Source of the DNA: Campylobacteraceae bacterium
GTDB lineage: Bacteria > Campylobacterota > Campylobacteria > Campylobacterales > Sulfurospirillaceae
Assembly: GCA_019162915.1 (NCBI GenBank)
Contig: JAFLKZ010000182.1
Location: forward strand, 1 to 5,897
Direction of reading: 5' to 3'
DNA: 5,897 nucleotides
Part shown: positions 5,811 through 5,897 of the stretch, one piece after another
Layout of the letters: each line of letters opens with the position of its first letter
How positions within the stretch are numbered: the stretch's first letter is position 1
Made by a program: the position numbers and the translations under genes
The notes under the pieces: model-generated
What the model was told of the DNA's origin: nothing
The model's input: only the letters and a program-made list of their open reading frames with translations
The model's database searches: none

Positions 5811-5897
5811 TTAAAAACTTTTTGCTTTTACTTCTCGTCTACGCGCATGCAAAATAAATTCTGTATAACCATTGGGTTCATTTCTTCCTTTAAAAAC
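5811..5897 (-). CDS. glcB: Malate synthase G, C-terminal fragment (runs off the window)
   Basis: Only the last 28 codons and the TAA (5813-5811) are in the window; the gene continues beyond the right edge. The visible peptide contains EPNGYTEFILHARRREVKA. This lines up with the end of E. coli malate synthase G as I remember it (a QPNGYTEPLLHAWRLREK-type ending), including the PNGYTE block and the basic helix at the terminus. Malate synthase G condenses glyoxylate with acetyl-CoA to give malate in the cytoplasm, in the glyoxylate shunt or glycolate use. It converges on the cytochrome gene. The short visible length keeps confidence below that of the complete genes. Confidence 0.75.
   Translation of the reverse strand, partial: VFKGRNEPNGYTEFILHARRREVKAKSF

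Noticed and set aside
1..5897. Mobile element, CRISPR array, tRNA or riboswitch
   Set aside because: I saw no transposase, spaced direct repeats, tRNA-like cloverleaf or long structured leader; intergenic spaces are all below 100 nt.

Overview
The window looks like chromosomal DNA from an AT-rich member of the Campylobacterota (Epsilonproteobacteria), most likely Sulfurospirillum or a close relative. The reasons are low GC, A/T-rich leaders, a small c553-type monoheme cytochrome, and a permease / ATPase / MCE protein / lipoprotein gene order that I recall from Campylobacter jejuni Cj1646-Cj1649 (iamB-iamA and neighbours). The genus is an inference.

Layout. Positions 1-87 are a divergent intergenic region. 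A gene reading leftwards begins at the left edge (only its start codon and Shine-Dalgarno are visible), and a promoter with an extended -10 faces right. Positions 88-5367 hold six tightly packed plus-strand genes: (1) an MlaE-type lipid ABC permease with an N-terminal STAS-like domain, (2) its MlaF-type ATPase, (3) a single-MCE-domain MlaD-type protein with a long helical tail, (4) an ABC_trans_aux/PqiC-like lipoprotein, (5) an OmpR-family response regulator and (6) a sensor histidine kinase with no recognisable HAMP domain. Every junction in this run is an overlap or a gap below 10 nt, so it is probably one transcript and partly translationally coupled. After an 88-nt gap with its own -10 element comes a 98-residue secreted cytochrome c553-like protein. 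A perfect 12-bp hairpin separates it from the C-terminal end of malate synthase G (glcB), which enters from the right on the minus strand.

How it may work together. Permease, ATPase and MCE protein would form an inner-membrane complex moving phospholipid or another hydrophobic molecule. The MCE protein's long tail and the PqiC-like lipoprotein suggest a needle or tunnel reaching towards the outer membrane, rather than a short MlaD that relies on a soluble MlaC shuttle; no mlaC is present here. The two-component pair in the same run is a candidate envelope or lipid sensor controlling or accompanying the transporter. The cytochrome and malate synthase are metabolic neighbours with no evident link.

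The most unusual sequence-level signal is the 12-base palindrome TTTACATGTAAA: three exact copies and one 11/12 copy in 5.9 kb. Three lie inside coding sequence, read in two different frames, and one is intergenic. This resembles the highly iterated palindromes of cyanobacteria and is not explained by the genes.
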